Origin: Ensifer oleiphilus
GTDB lineage: Bacteria; Pseudomonadota; Alphaproteobacteria; Rhizobiales; Rhizobiaceae
DNA length: 64,000 bases
Direction of reading: 5' to 3'
NCBI RefSeq assembly: GCF_013371465.1
Contig: NZ_JABWDU010000003.1
Span: 1 to 64,000, forward strand
A model generated the notes under the pieces. That model did no database searches, was not told where the DNA came from, and saw only the letters and a program-made list of their open reading frames with translations. Of the stretch, positions 18,838 to 26,378 are shown one piece after another; within the stretch, counting starts at the first letter, position 1; every line of letters begins with the position of its first letter. Both the position numbers and the translations under genes were made by a program.

Positions 18838-19538
18838 TCGAAACTCCCTTTGTTGTTTGGGAAAGCGAGAACAGAAGAGCCCGCTTTGGAAGCAAATACA
18901 TCCCAGTCACCTTGACGGCCGGGGGACAGCGGCTGAACTTGGTTTGCCTTTGTGACTTCGTCGCCCGGCATGTGTTCATCCGGCATTGGCTCTATGCCGC
19001 CTCCCTCCATTGCGCGGTGTCGTGACAGTGCCTGCCCAGTCAGATCGCCCAGTGCGAGCTCGGCCAGGCGCGGTTTCAACCGCTCCTTTTCTTTTTGGAC
19101 GTGGCGGTCATATCCGACGATCTCACCGATCTTTGGGTCGCCTCGACCGAAGTAGGCGCGCAGCGTGACGGCATCGAGCGCCGCGCCGTCGAACCCTGCG
19201 CGTGCCGCGGCGATCCTGTATTGCGTGAGAAGTTGCGCGGTGACCTTTAGGTTTTGGCAGGGGTCAAAGCCATCGGCGATGCCCATTCCCATTCTGGCAA
19301 GGTCATCGGGGCTAATGCCCCCGAGCCCGAGATCCACACTCTGTCCCTCGGCGATGAGCCTGGCCACAATATCGGCGGCTTCGCCCATGTTGCGCGGGAG
19401 AGCACTGAGCGGATAGTCGCTGTTGACACGGATCGCCAACGGCGCCAGTCCGCTTTCAATGCTGACGACAGCCGCCAGGATCTCGCTCGAGATCGTGGGT
19501 GCGCAGGCCTCAGCCAATTCGACGAATAGGACGGGCAT
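18834..19538 (-). CDS. virB1: VirB1 lytic transglycosylase
   Basis: Muralytic enzyme that opens peptidoglycan for T4SS assembly. I started it at the ATG at 19536-19538, 4 bp after the preceding stop, because MPVLFVELAEACAPTI matches VirB1 N-termini; a TTG/ATG 12-13 codons upstream also exists. The SLT fold is shown by the catalytic Glu in VSIESGLAPLAIRVN, the LGLGGISPDDL segment and FDPCQNLKVTAQLL. The C-terminal ~70 residues form a variable linker and tail. Confidence 0.9.
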   Translation of the reverse strand: MPVLFVELAEACAPTISSEILAAVVSIESGLAPLAIRVNSDYPLSALPRNMGEAADIVARLIAEGQSVDLGLGGISPDDLARMGMGIADGFDPCQNLKVTAQLLTQYRIAAARAGFDGAALDAVTLRAYFGRGDPKIGEIVGYDRHVQKEKERLKPRLAELALGDLTGQALSRHRAMEGGGIEPMPDEHMPGDEVTKANQVQPLSPGRQGDWDVFASKAGSSVLAFPNNKGSFE

Positions 19539-19542
19539 CGGA

Positions 19543-20064
19543 TCAAAACCAGACACGTTGGGGCGCCACCCCATCAATCTTCAGATCGACGAAACGAGGG
19601 CGTTGACGCAGGTGGGGCGGCTTCAGCCGGTATGCTACGCAGACGCGTTGCCCTTGTGCCCATTGCCATTGACCGACCTGTGGCCCGTCCTGCGACCGCC
19701 TTTTACAATTGTCGTTGCCCGTGGGGACCGGCTGCACCGAAACGCAGGTCGCCTCGCGGCCGCGATCCCCATTGCGCTGGCGCAGCCGATACCCGGCTTC
19801 GCAGTAATAGGGTTCATAACCCGGACGGGACGCTCGAAAACCGATACCGCCACACACCGGAAAGGGCCGCCCCTTCGCCAAATGGTCCCAAAGCTTGTGG
19901 ATTGGCGGCCGGCATTCCGCGAACTCGGTTGGGCCGCCCGGGTTAGCCAGGCAAAGAAGGACTTCACATGCCCAATGATCCGCATAGGATTTCGTCTCAC
20001 ACACGGCATATAGTGCAATCGACAACGAGCCGGACAGGGCGATCTTTGAGATGCTGAAAACCAT
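19543..20064 (-). CDS. TrbM/KikA-like secreted protein heading the virB operon
   Basis: Product of 173 aa. An N-terminal signal peptide is followed by a Cys-rich domain with HWACEVLLCLANPGGP, ECRPPIHKLWDHLAKG and FPVC. This pattern is that of the TrbM/KikA/MpfK family found next to IncP and IncN mating-pair genes. About eight Cys residues suggest disulfide-bonded periplasmic folding. The family's precise function is unsettled. It is the promoter-proximal gene of the operon, 4 bp before virB1. Confidence 0.75.
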   Translation of the reverse strand: MVFSISKIALSGSLSIALYAVCETKSYADHWACEVLLCLANPGGPTEFAECRPPIHKLWDHLAKGRPFPVCGGIGFRASRPGYEPYYCEAGYRLRQRNGDRGREATCVSVQPVPTGNDNCKRRSQDGPQVGQWQWAQGQRVCVAYRLKPPHLRQRPRFVDLKIDGVAPQRVWF

Positions 20065-20101
20065 GCGAGAACCTCACCAAGCAACCAGAGAGACCTTGGG
20101 G

Positions 20102-20122
20102 AAGCGATTTGCCAGATCGCTT
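20102..20122. promoter_or_regulatory. Inverted repeat in the divergent virB / regulator promoter region
   Basis: AAGCGAT-TTGCCAG-ATCGCTT: two perfect 7-bp arms around a 7-bp spacer. It is the only clear dyad in the 71-bp gap (20065-20135) between the virB operon and the divergent winged-helix gene. Its position suits an operator controlling both directions, with the neighbouring regulator the obvious candidate ligand. Confidence 0.55.
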
Positions 20123-20135
20123 GGGTGTGACAAGA

Positions 20136-20504
20136 ATGACAACTAAATCCATGCCAACATCGTTTGACGCGCGCTGGCAGAACATTACGTTTTCCTCGCT
20201 GGCAATGAGCGAGATCATGGACAATCCGGCAGAAGGGGAGACCCCGCAGGCTCGCCTTAAGCAGTTGGGAATGCTGAGCCTGCTCTATACGTTGCACCTG
20301 GCCAACATCCCGCTGACGCTGACAAACATCACGGAGAAAACTGGATTGACGCGAGGCGGAGCGGCCGAACCGATCGATCAACTGGTTGCCCGAGGCCTAT
20401 TAAGGGAAAGTTGGGCAAAGAACGCGCTCGGACGGGGCAAGGCCCGCGAATTCGAGATATCGGATGCGCTTTTTGCAAAACTGAAGCAGGCCAGTTCGTC
20501 TTGA
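20136..20504 (+). CDS. rctA: Winged-helix regulator, RctA-like repressor of vir/tra genes
   Basis: Product of 122 aa from the ATG at 20136; a longer frame opens upstream but would run through the operator. The protein is a small MarR-like winged helix: helix SLLYTLHLANIPLTLTNI, recognition region TEKTGLTRGGAAEPIDQL, and wing ALGRGKAREFEIS. In RctA-type rhizobial plasmids (R. etli pSym, S. meliloti pSymA) the winged-helix protein RctA represses virB and tra genes and is relieved by RctB. I assign the name from fold, size and location beside virB, not from an alignment. Confidence 0.55.
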   Translation: MTTKSMPTSFDARWQNITFSSLAMSEIMDNPAEGETPQARLKQLGMLSLLYTLHLANIPLTLTNITEKTGLTRGGAAEPIDQLVARGLLRESWAKNALGRGKAREFEISDALFAKLKQASSS

Positions 20505-20601
20505 GCGGCCATAAACTCGTGTTGGTCATGGTCGGTCACTCCTTTGGGTTCATTGGAGGCGGGCTGGAAACGTCACTGGAATAGGAACCCACACATGGGT
20601 C

Positions 20602-20976
20602 TCACTGGAGCTGACATACGCCCTGTCCACGATCATGTGGCCGCTTCAGGCGATCGAACTTGGCGGCATGCCATAAGAGCAAGGTCGGCAGCGTCGGGTG
20701 GATGGAACTAAGCTCCACGGCCAGAACGTCTTCGATCGCGATGCGGGAGAGTAGGTCCCTTGCCTCCACAAGCAGAAACAAGTGCTGCCCGCGCGCCCAC
20801 ATTGTGATCTTGCCGTCAGCGACAAACTTGACGAAATCGCCGTGGTCCGTCTGGAGCGATTGGCCAAGCGCTGGACGTTCTGCCAGGCGCCTGGCGACAT
20901 AGGCGGCACCTGGAACCTCAATGCACAGCTCGCTCGCGGTCGTGGGCAAGGTAAATTTAGCGTTTGAAGTCAGCAT
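20602..20976 (-). CDS. Small protein coupled to the PLP enzyme gene
   Basis: Product of 124 aa, not recognised with confidence. It overlaps the end of the preceding synthase gene by 20 bp, so the two are translationally coupled. The sequence mixes beta-like stretches (KFVADGKITMWARGQHLFLL) with an amphipathic helix (ARDLLSRIAIEDVLAVEL) and has no signal peptide or membrane segment. The layout distantly recalls small DUF2218-like domains, but I would not name it. It may modify, use or bind the product of the upstream enzyme. Confidence 0.6.
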   Translation of the reverse strand: MLTSNAKFTLPTTASELCIEVPGAAYVARRLAERPALGQSLQTDHGDFVKFVADGKITMWARGQHLFLLVEARDLLSRIAIEDVLAVELSSIHPTLPTLLLWHAAKFDRLKRPHDRGQGVCQLQ

Positions 20977-22240
20977 TCGTTCCTACCCCGGCTTGCTCAA
21001 ACTCTTCGAGAACGGCAACGATCGCTTCGCCGATTGCCGTGATATCGCCCTCGCTGTGTCCCGCTGTCGGACATATGCGCAATCCTGCCCGTCCCTTTCG
21101 GACGGTCGGGAAGAAAATTGCCGATGTATAGAAACCTCTATTCAGCAAAGTTCGCGCCGCCGCGATTGCTCGTAGCTCATCTCCGATCTCGACTGTCCGT
21201 ATCGGCAGTGACGAGCCTCGCTGCTCGGTTGGGACGAGGCAGTCAAAAAGAGCAATCCGTGACTGCAGCTCAAGTTGCAGATTTTGAAGTTCCGGCGTGC
21301 GATGCAATGCTTGGGATGCCAGTGCAGCGCCGATCGCCGCTACGTTCAAGGATGCAGAAAAAGCATGGGCAACCGCGAACCTTCGAAAGAGCTGCTCCTG
21401 GTGATCGTTGCCGAGCATAAGCAACCCGCCCGATGCGCCAAACCCCTTGCCGAGTGATGCTGCGATGATCGTGCGGTCACCGAGAGAACCGCCAATCTGC
21501 GACCTGGCATAGCCTTCGCCGTTGTCACCGAAGATGGATATGCCGTGGGCGTCATCGATATAGAGGAACAAACCGTAGCGGTCTTGTAACAGACGCAGCT
21601 GTTCGAGCTTGACGCAACCTCCCATGGAATAGACACCGTCGCATATGTAGGCCACCGCCGGGTGTTTTTTACAAAGTGTCTCGAGGGCCTCGATATCATT
21701 GTGCTCGATCGTTTCGACCTTGGTTTCGCCGGCGAGCGTCCCCTTGTGATAGGCTAGCGTCGCATGGGCGAGACGATCAAAAACAATCACGGGCTTGGCC
21801 CCACCTGTCAGGTGACCGGAAGCGATCAAGGGAAGGGCACTCATGTTTGCGGCCAGCACCGTGCTAAACGCAATGACGCGCGCATCGAACAGTTCGGACA
21901 AGGCCAGTTCAAGTTCGCCGATGATCGCGAAGTTGAGGCGCGTCCGCGCACAAGACCAGTGCAGGGCACCGTATTTGACCAGCGCTTCGATTGCGCCATC
22001 GATAATCTTCGGATGATTGTCGAGCCCCAGATAGGAGCAGCGCACGAAATCGACGACACGGCGCTCACCTTCATGCGGCAGAACGACAGCGCGACCAGTT
22101 GAAGGTCGTGCATAGAGCGCCATGAGCCCATGGAAATGGGCAGCATCGAAGTGGCTTCGCGAATGGCGGATGAGACTATCGGTGCTCCGGCGAAGGTTGC
22201 TGCCTGCGCCGTTCGGACCGGTCTTGGCGTTTATCGACAT
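20957..22240 (-). CDS. Alpha-oxoamine synthase family PLP enzyme
   Basis: Product of 427 aa in the fold-type I family that includes 5-aminolevulinate synthase, 8-amino-7-oxononanoate synthase, serine palmitoyltransferase and the CqsA/LqsA signal synthases. Visible landmarks are CSYLGLDNHPKI (substrate entry), YICDGVYSMGG, the PLP-ring Asp/His in YIDDAHGISIFGDNGEGY, and the Schiff-base Lys in ASLGKGFGASGG (~residue 273). Such enzymes condense an amino acid with an acyl-CoA or acyl-ACP. The context (no heme or biotin genes, next to conjugation genes and orphan regulators) argues against HemA or BioF. Substrate unknown. A perfect palindrome lies 73-88 bp upstream of its start. Confidence 0.85.
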   Translation of the reverse strand: MSINAKTGPNGAGSNLRRSTDSLIRHSRSHFDAAHFHGLMALYARPSTGRAVVLPHEGERRVVDFVRCSYLGLDNHPKIIDGAIEALVKYGALHWSCARTRLNFAIIGELELALSELFDARVIAFSTVLAANMSALPLIASGHLTGGAKPVIVFDRLAHATLAYHKGTLAGETKVETIEHNDIEALETLCKKHPAVAYICDGVYSMGGCVKLEQLRLLQDRYGLFLYIDDAHGISIFGDNGEGYARSQIGGSLGDRTIIAASLGKGFGASGGLLMLGNDHQEQLFRRFAVAHAFSASLNVAAIGAALASQALHRTPELQNLQLELQSRIALFDCLVPTEQRGSSLPIRTVEIGDELRAIAAARTLLNRGFYTSAIFFPTVRKGRAGLRICPTAGHSEGDITAIGEAIVAVLEEFEQAGVGTNADFKR

Positions 22241-22312
22241 CTCGTGCCTCCAGAACTTGAACTAACCGGAGACTGACCGTTGTAACGATCCTATTCAACG
22301 AAGCATTGCATA

Positions 22313-22328
22313 AATATTCTTGAATATT
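22313..22328. promoter_or_regulatory. Perfect palindrome upstream of the oxoamine synthase gene
   Basis: AATATTC-TT-GAATATT, two perfect 7-bp arms around 2 bp, in an AT-rich stretch 73-88 bp upstream of the synthase start and 51 bp past the end of the response-regulator gene. The AT content contrasts with the surrounding DNA. A likely operator or activator site; its binding protein is unknown. Confidence 0.5.
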
Positions 22329-22378
22329 ACGCGAAATACAAAAGCTCAAAATTAAATCTTACTTTGTAGATTGCTGAA

Positions 22379-23134
22379 TTAGAAACCTCTTATTTCCGTT
22401 TTTGCAGTATTACAACGATCAACATCCGCCGTAGACGAATTAAGTTCCACCGCGTAGCCGGACGCCCTGACTGTGCGAATGAGATTGCCGCCAGTCAGGC
22501 GTCGCAGCGAACGACGCAGGTGGCCGATATGCACATCGACGGTGCGCGACTGAACATAGAGGTTTGGCGGCCAGGCAACCTCGATCAATTGTTGACGGGT
22601 GAAGACGTTGCCGGGGGCCTCGAGAAGACGGCTCAACAACTTGAACTCGATTGGACCAAGTTGGAGCTCACGCCCTTCATATTTCACCTGCCGTCGCCCC
22701 ACGTGAATTTTCAGCCCTCCGAACTCCAATGTGTCCGCCGACCGCGGTTGTGCCGGCGCCGTCCGTGCGGGGAGCATTGAAAGAGAATGTAGATAATTCA
22801 ACAGCCTAATCGGCAACACGGGCCGGACAAAGTTTTCATCCACGCCTGCCTTCAATAGATCCAGATAATGCCGCTCGTCGCCGGCTGCAACAAGGGCAAT
22901 CGTTGGGATTGCGGCGGTGACCTCGTTCGACCTGATCGTCGCGCATGTCCTTAAAGTCGATGCTGCGTCGGTGCCCGTATCCAGGATAATCACATCAGGC
23001 TTCATCGCCGCCGCTTTCTCGACGACCTCTTCTTCACTGGCCAGCACGGTTCGAAAGCCATCGACGTTGAGGATATGCGTGAGCAGGAGGTAGATGTCGA
23101 CGTTGCGCGGGCAGATAAGGATCAAAGGTTTCAT
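22379..23134 (-). CDS. OmpR-type transcription regulator with degenerate receiver (copy 1)
   Basis: Product of 251 aa from an ATG behind GGAGACAGCGCG; a GTG 21 codons upstream is possible but weaker. Residues 1-~115 form a receiver-like domain, and residues ~135-230 an OmpR/PhoB winged helix (LQLGPIEFKLLSRLLEAPGNVFTR, SRTVDVHIGHLRRSLRR, GYAVEL). The receiver keeps the Asp in IILDTG. It lacks the usual paired acidic residues after the first strand (ICPRNVD) and has Arg for the conserved Lys (FVRPV), so classical phosphorylation switching is doubtful. No histidine kinase is nearby. It is paralogous to the gene at 24870-25565. Confidence 0.85.
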   Translation of the reverse strand: MKPLILICPRNVDIYLLLTHILNVDGFRTVLASEEEVVEKAAAMKPDVIILDTGTDAASTLRTCATIRSNEVTAAIPTIALVAAGDERHYLDLLKAGVDENFVRPVLPIRLLNYLHSLSMLPARTAPAQPRSADTLEFGGLKIHVGRRQVKYEGRELQLGPIEFKLLSRLLEAPGNVFTRQQLIEVAWPPNLYVQSRTVDVHIGHLRRSLRRLTGGNLIRTVRASGYAVELNSSTADVDRCNTAKTEIRGF

Positions 23135-23499
23135 CGCGCTGTCTCCATGACTGTTGCTCGCTGACGTTTCATCGAGCGCCTCATATTTTGATGTCACAAA
23201 ATGACTTTCTAAAAGATCTATAATCTCGTTAAATCCCTCAATTTTCCCAGTTTTTCTGAACGTGTATTTATCATTCGCAACAATCCTCCAATAATTGATA
23301 CAACATAAGACTGGAAAGCCCGGCGTTTTACCGCTATCTTGGCGCTATCGACAGCCGACGAGGACAAGCGTTCGGTGTCGAATGATGTTGCCAGGGACGA
23401 CACGATAAGAACCGCCAAACGGGTTCTGTGGCTCACGGATACGGAGTTCCAACGTCCGGCAACTTCAACATCACCTGCCGGACAGCAGGGAGATTGAGC
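23135..23499. other. Intergenic region upstream of regulator copy 1
   Basis: AT-rich gap between divergent genes. It must hold the promoters of regulator copy 1 (minus) and the small plus-strand gene. I could not pick out a convincing -35/-10 pair or dyad. Confidence 0.35.
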
Positions 23500-23733
23500 T
23501 TGTCCAAAATTCTCGTTAAGCCGTCCGGCATCAGCGATACGGGCGGAAAGGACGGCATCTGGAAGAATTTCAGAGCCGAGGAAGCGGTCACCGCCGCGAT
23601 CGATCTTTATGGGCCGCAGGCCGCGACAGCCGCCGCTTATTGCGCACTGGATGCCTGGACTGAGGCGCGTAGTGATGACTACAAATTCTGGTTTGGGGTC
23701 TTTTCAAAGCTAAGAGATCGCAGGACGACGTAG
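23500..23733 (+). CDS. Small hypothetical protein
   Basis: About 77 aa if started at TTG (23500) behind GGGAGATTGAGC; an upstream ATG frame has no ribosome-binding site. The protein core (GIWKNFRAEEAVTAAIDLYG, then TAAAYCALDAWTEARSDDY and FWFGVFSKLR) is a compact helical sequence of a kind seen in short rhizobial proteins of unknown function. Frame and composition look coding, but the start is uncertain. Confidence 0.5.
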   Translation: MSKILVKPSGISDTGGKDGIWKNFRAEEAVTAAIDLYGPQAATAAAYCALDAWTEARSDDYKFWFGVFSKLRDRRTT

Positions 23734-24066
23734 CTCGGGCAGAGCGTTGCTGGCTTACAGCAAGGTGAACGGACGGCAGACTTTGCCTTCGCACCATTGG
23801 GCGAACGCGGCTCTAGACGGCCTCTGGCATCCTTGAGACAACGGTGGCCGAGCCTCGGCTCTCCGCCCTCGCCTCTGCTTCGAACAAAACCAAGCCGTCC
23901 GGACCTGCGCAGATATCTTTGTCTCGACGCACTGCGCTTGGTCAGGAGGGCGATAGGTGCATGTGGCGCGGGGTCATCAAGCTTGTCGCACAATGGTTTC
24001 CCACATTGAAAACCCTAGGCTGCGCTCCAAGTTTCTAAGTGAAAGCCACATCCAGGAGGAGTTTGC
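23734..24066. other. Intergenic region, no gene seen
   Basis: 333 bp without a frame I can support. It ends with the ribosome-binding site of the following gene (CAGGAGGAGTTTGC before 24067). Confidence 0.4.
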
Positions 24067-24366
24067 ATGAACCGGAATACAGTAATCGGTATAGTCGTCG
24101 CTGCCGTGATCATCCTCTTGGCGGTGATGTTCCTAATGCCAAGGACGAACGACACCGCGACAGAAACGGCAACCCCGCCGGCAACCACGACGGAACCCTC
24201 AACAGCGCCGTCGACAACGACTCCATCCACTACGGAGCCGACGACGACCGCACCGTCGACCACAACACCCTCCACTGCCGAGCCATCGACAACGGCGCCA
24301 TCGACGCAGCCGTCCACTACCCAACCGTCAACCACGCAGCCGTCGACAACACCACCGGCGCAATAA
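24067..24366 (+). CDS. Membrane-anchored Thr/Ser/Pro-repeat protein
   Basis: Product of 99 aa preceded by a strong CAGGAGGAG. One N-terminal membrane helix (about residues 6-24, IGIVVAAVIILLAVMFLM) is followed by an almost pure Thr/Ser/Pro/Ala tail made of 4- to 8-residue units such as PSTTEP, PSTTAP and PSTTQ. The tail has nearly no charge and no Cys, consistent with an extended mucin-like periplasmic stalk. Function unknown. The repeat DNA (CCGTCGACAAC variants) is prone to slippage, so length may vary among strains. Confidence 0.75.
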   Translation: MNRNTVIGIVVAAVIILLAVMFLMPRTNDTATETATPPATTTEPSTAPSTTTPSTTEPTTTAPSTTTPSTAEPSTTAPSTQPSTTQPSTTQPSTTPPAQ

Positions 24367-24532
24367 GAAAATGGTGGCCGCTTATCCTGCAGGCAGCGGG
24401 AGAGCGGCCGCATTCTCACGATCTCGCGAGAGCAGGTGCTCTGTCATGGCCCAAAATGGCTATGTCTTAGTTTATTTCCCGCTACATGAGTTTTTATTAG
24501 GATAGCCGAATGTAACGGGTCGGGAGGTTGAG

Positions 24533-24721
24533 ATGGAGCGCATAGAATCCGAGAAGCTTGCTGCTGAGGCAGCAATGAAAGTCTGGTCAGTGAGCGAATT
24601 CTGCAAACGACACCGCCTCTGCTACGAGGAGGAGAAGAGGCTCAGGTATCTGTTTGGACACTTCGCTACTGCCCGCGAATTGCTACACAACGCACAGCGC
24701 ACGCCGAAATGGCGGACCTGA
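24533..24721 (+). CDS. Small hypothetical protein
   Basis: Product of 62 aa behind GGGAGGTTGAG. It is highly charged and helical: MERIESEKLAAEAAMKVWSV, then EFCKRHRL, EEEKRLRYLFG and a basic end RTPKWRT. The middle resembles a short helix-turn-helix (VSEFCKRHRLCYEEEKRL), so it might bind DNA, but it is too short to be sure. Composition and start signals support a real gene. Confidence 0.6.
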   Translation: MERIESEKLAAEAAMKVWSVSEFCKRHRLCYEEEKRLRYLFGHFATARELLHNAQRTPKWRT

Positions 24722-24725
24722 ACAG

Positions 24726-24854
24726 ATGTCGAAGTGGGAAGCGGCATTTGGTCGAGGCTTAGTCTGCCCTGATGGAGATACCGCTTGCGAGGCCAATTAT
24801 GACCACACATTGCAGAACGTAGGCCCGTTGTTCACTTCCTCGACGGCAGGCTGA
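24726..24854 (+). CDS. Possible tiny ORF after the 62-aa gene
   Basis: 42 codons starting with MSKWEAAFGRGLVCPDGDTA, 4 bp after the preceding stop. Spacing suggests coupling, but there is no separate ribosome-binding site and no family I recognise. Listed only as a possibility. Confidence 0.2.
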   Translation: MSKWEAAFGRGLVCPDGDTACEANYDHTLQNVGPLFTSSTAG

Positions 24855-24869
24855 TGTAGCCGGCACAAA

Positions 24870-25565
24870 TCAGTGCGATGGAAGGTAAAGCGCGTACCCG
24901 ACGGAGCGAACGGTTCGAATGGCGTCGACCCCTGCCCGCTTCATTGCTCGCCTTATATGTCCAATGTGAATATCGACGGTGCGCGGTTCAACCTCCGCAT
25001 CCGGCGGCCAGGCAGCGGCAATGAGGTCATCGCGCGTATGGACAACGTCGGGAGCCCGGATCAGGCACAGCAACAGACGAAACTGGAGTGCCGACAGAAG
25101 AACTGGGTGGCCGTCTCGCTCGACGCGAAGCCGACTGAGGTTCACTTCGATATCGGCGTAGCGCAGTATCGTTGGTGATTGCATGCCCGATTGCGCCGCC
25201 ATATCGGCGCGCAAATCGCGCAGAAATGCAAGCAGCCGCTCCGGATTGAACGGGCGGTGTAGGATGCAGTCCACGGCTGCCGGTCCTGGCTGATGATCGT
25301 GGTCTGCGTTCTCCGTGTTCACGAGGGACACGACCTTGACCGCAGGCTGCATGACGGCCGCGATGCGGTCGAAGAAGGCGGGTGTATTCGTGTCGGGATC
25401 GGAGCAGTCGACGATGACCGCCATCGGTGGGGCTTGATCAACACGGTTCAGCAACTCGCTCAAACGGCTGGTGTTTTCAGCCGAGAAGCCTTCGAGCGTC
25501 AGGATGTGCTTAAGAAGCAGGTAAAGTTCCGCGTCGCCGGTATGGATGAATATGCGCTCGCTCAT
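24870..25565 (-). CDS. OmpR-type transcription regulator with degenerate receiver (copy 2)
   Basis: Product of 231 aa, paralogous to the regulator at 22379-23134 (shared start pattern DxELYLLLKHILTLEGF and C-terminal RTVDIHIGHIRRAMKR). An N-terminal receiver-like domain (about 1-110) precedes an OmpR/PhoB winged helix. The Asp of VIVDCSD is kept, but the acidic pair is incomplete (HTGDAE), the Thr/Ser switch is not evident, and the conserved Lys is Arg (LHRPFNP). No sensor kinase lies alongside. It is 36 bp past the SDR gene in the same direction. Confidence 0.85.
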   Translation of the reverse strand: MSERIFIHTGDAELYLLLKHILTLEGFSAENTSRLSELLNRVDQAPPMAVIVDCSDPDTNTPAFFDRIAAVMQPAVKVVSLVNTENADHDHQPGPAAVDCILHRPFNPERLLAFLRDLRADMAAQSGMQSPTILRYADIEVNLSRLRVERDGHPVLLSALQFRLLLCLIRAPDVVHTRDDLIAAAWPPDAEVEPRTVDIHIGHIRRAMKRAGVDAIRTVRSVGYALYLPSH

Positions 25566-25601
25566 CTGTCGCCCCTTTCTCGACCTTGCCCGACTTCAGC
25601 C

Positions 25602-26378
25602 TCACGCCGGCGCGTATTCGCCGCCATTGACATCCAAGATGGCCCCGTTGATGAAGGCCGCTTCATCGCAGGCGAGAAAACCTATGGCAGCGGCGACTTC
25701 ACTCGGGACACCCATTCGGCCAGCGGGAATGCGTGCGATAGCCGCCTGATTGGTTGGGGTGCCGATAGCGCCGGCCATGGCGGTCGCAATTCTGCCCGGA
25801 GCAACGACGTTGGCCGTGATGCCTTGTGCGCCATAGGGCCAGACAAGCGAACGTGCGAGACCCGCCATTGCTGCTTTAGAGGTTACATAAGCACTCCCGG
25901 CGATGCGCGGAAGTGTTCGCCCGGCGATCGAGCCAACGAACACAATGCGTCCGAATCCGTGCCGGACCATGCCTGGCAACACCGCCTGGCAGCACAGCAT
26001 CGCGCCGGTTAGATTGACGGAAAGAACTGAGTTCCACTCATTAAGGTCGACCTCAGCGAATGGTGACGGACCGTCTATACCCTTCGGTGAGATGCCGGCA
26101 TTGCAAACGAGCACAGCAGGACTTCCCCAGCTTTGCTCGAGTTCGCGAAAGAATGCCGTGATCTGATGTGGTTGCCCGAGATCGACGGTACGCGCCAACA
26201 AGCGCTCAGGATCGAATTCGCGGGCAAGATCTTCCTTGGCGTTTCGCACATGCCCTTCATTTTGTCCGAAGATCGCAACCCGGTGACCGATTGCGAGAAG
26301 ATATCGGGCTGTTGCCAGCCCAATACCTGTCGTGCCGCCTGTCACCACGGCGATCCTTTCCGTTTGGGTATTCGTCAT
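25602..26378 (-). CDS. Short-chain dehydrogenase/reductase
   Basis: Product of 258 aa, classical SDR. Cofactor motif TGGTTGIG (about residues 13-20), NAG at VCNAGIS, and active-site Ser/Tyr/Lys (VGSIAG, then SAYVTSKAA) are present. It resembles FabG-type 3-oxoacyl reductases, but that resemblance is shared by many SDRs. It ends a three-gene operon with a ThDP enzyme and a class III aminotransferase (4-bp overlap with the ThDP gene), so it probably reduces a keto or aldehyde intermediate, or its reverse. Confidence 0.9.
   Translation of the reverse strand: MTNTQTERIAVVTGGTTGIGLATARYLLAIGHRVAIFGQNEGHVRNAKEDLAREFDPERLLARTVDLGQPHQITAFFRELEQSWGSPAVLVCNAGISPKGIDGPSPFAEVDLNEWNSVLSVNLTGAMLCCQAVLPGMVRHGFGRIVFVGSIAGRTLPRIAGSAYVTSKAAMAGLARSLVWPYGAQGITANVVAPGRIATAMAGAIGTPTNQAAIARIPAGRMGVPSEVAAAIGFLACDEAAFINGAILDVNGGEYAPA

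Noticed and set aside
24067-24366. Thr/Pro repeat DNA as a CRISPR-like array
   Set aside because: Repeats are short, in-frame codon repeats within an ORF with a good ribosome-binding site and no unique spacers of regular length.
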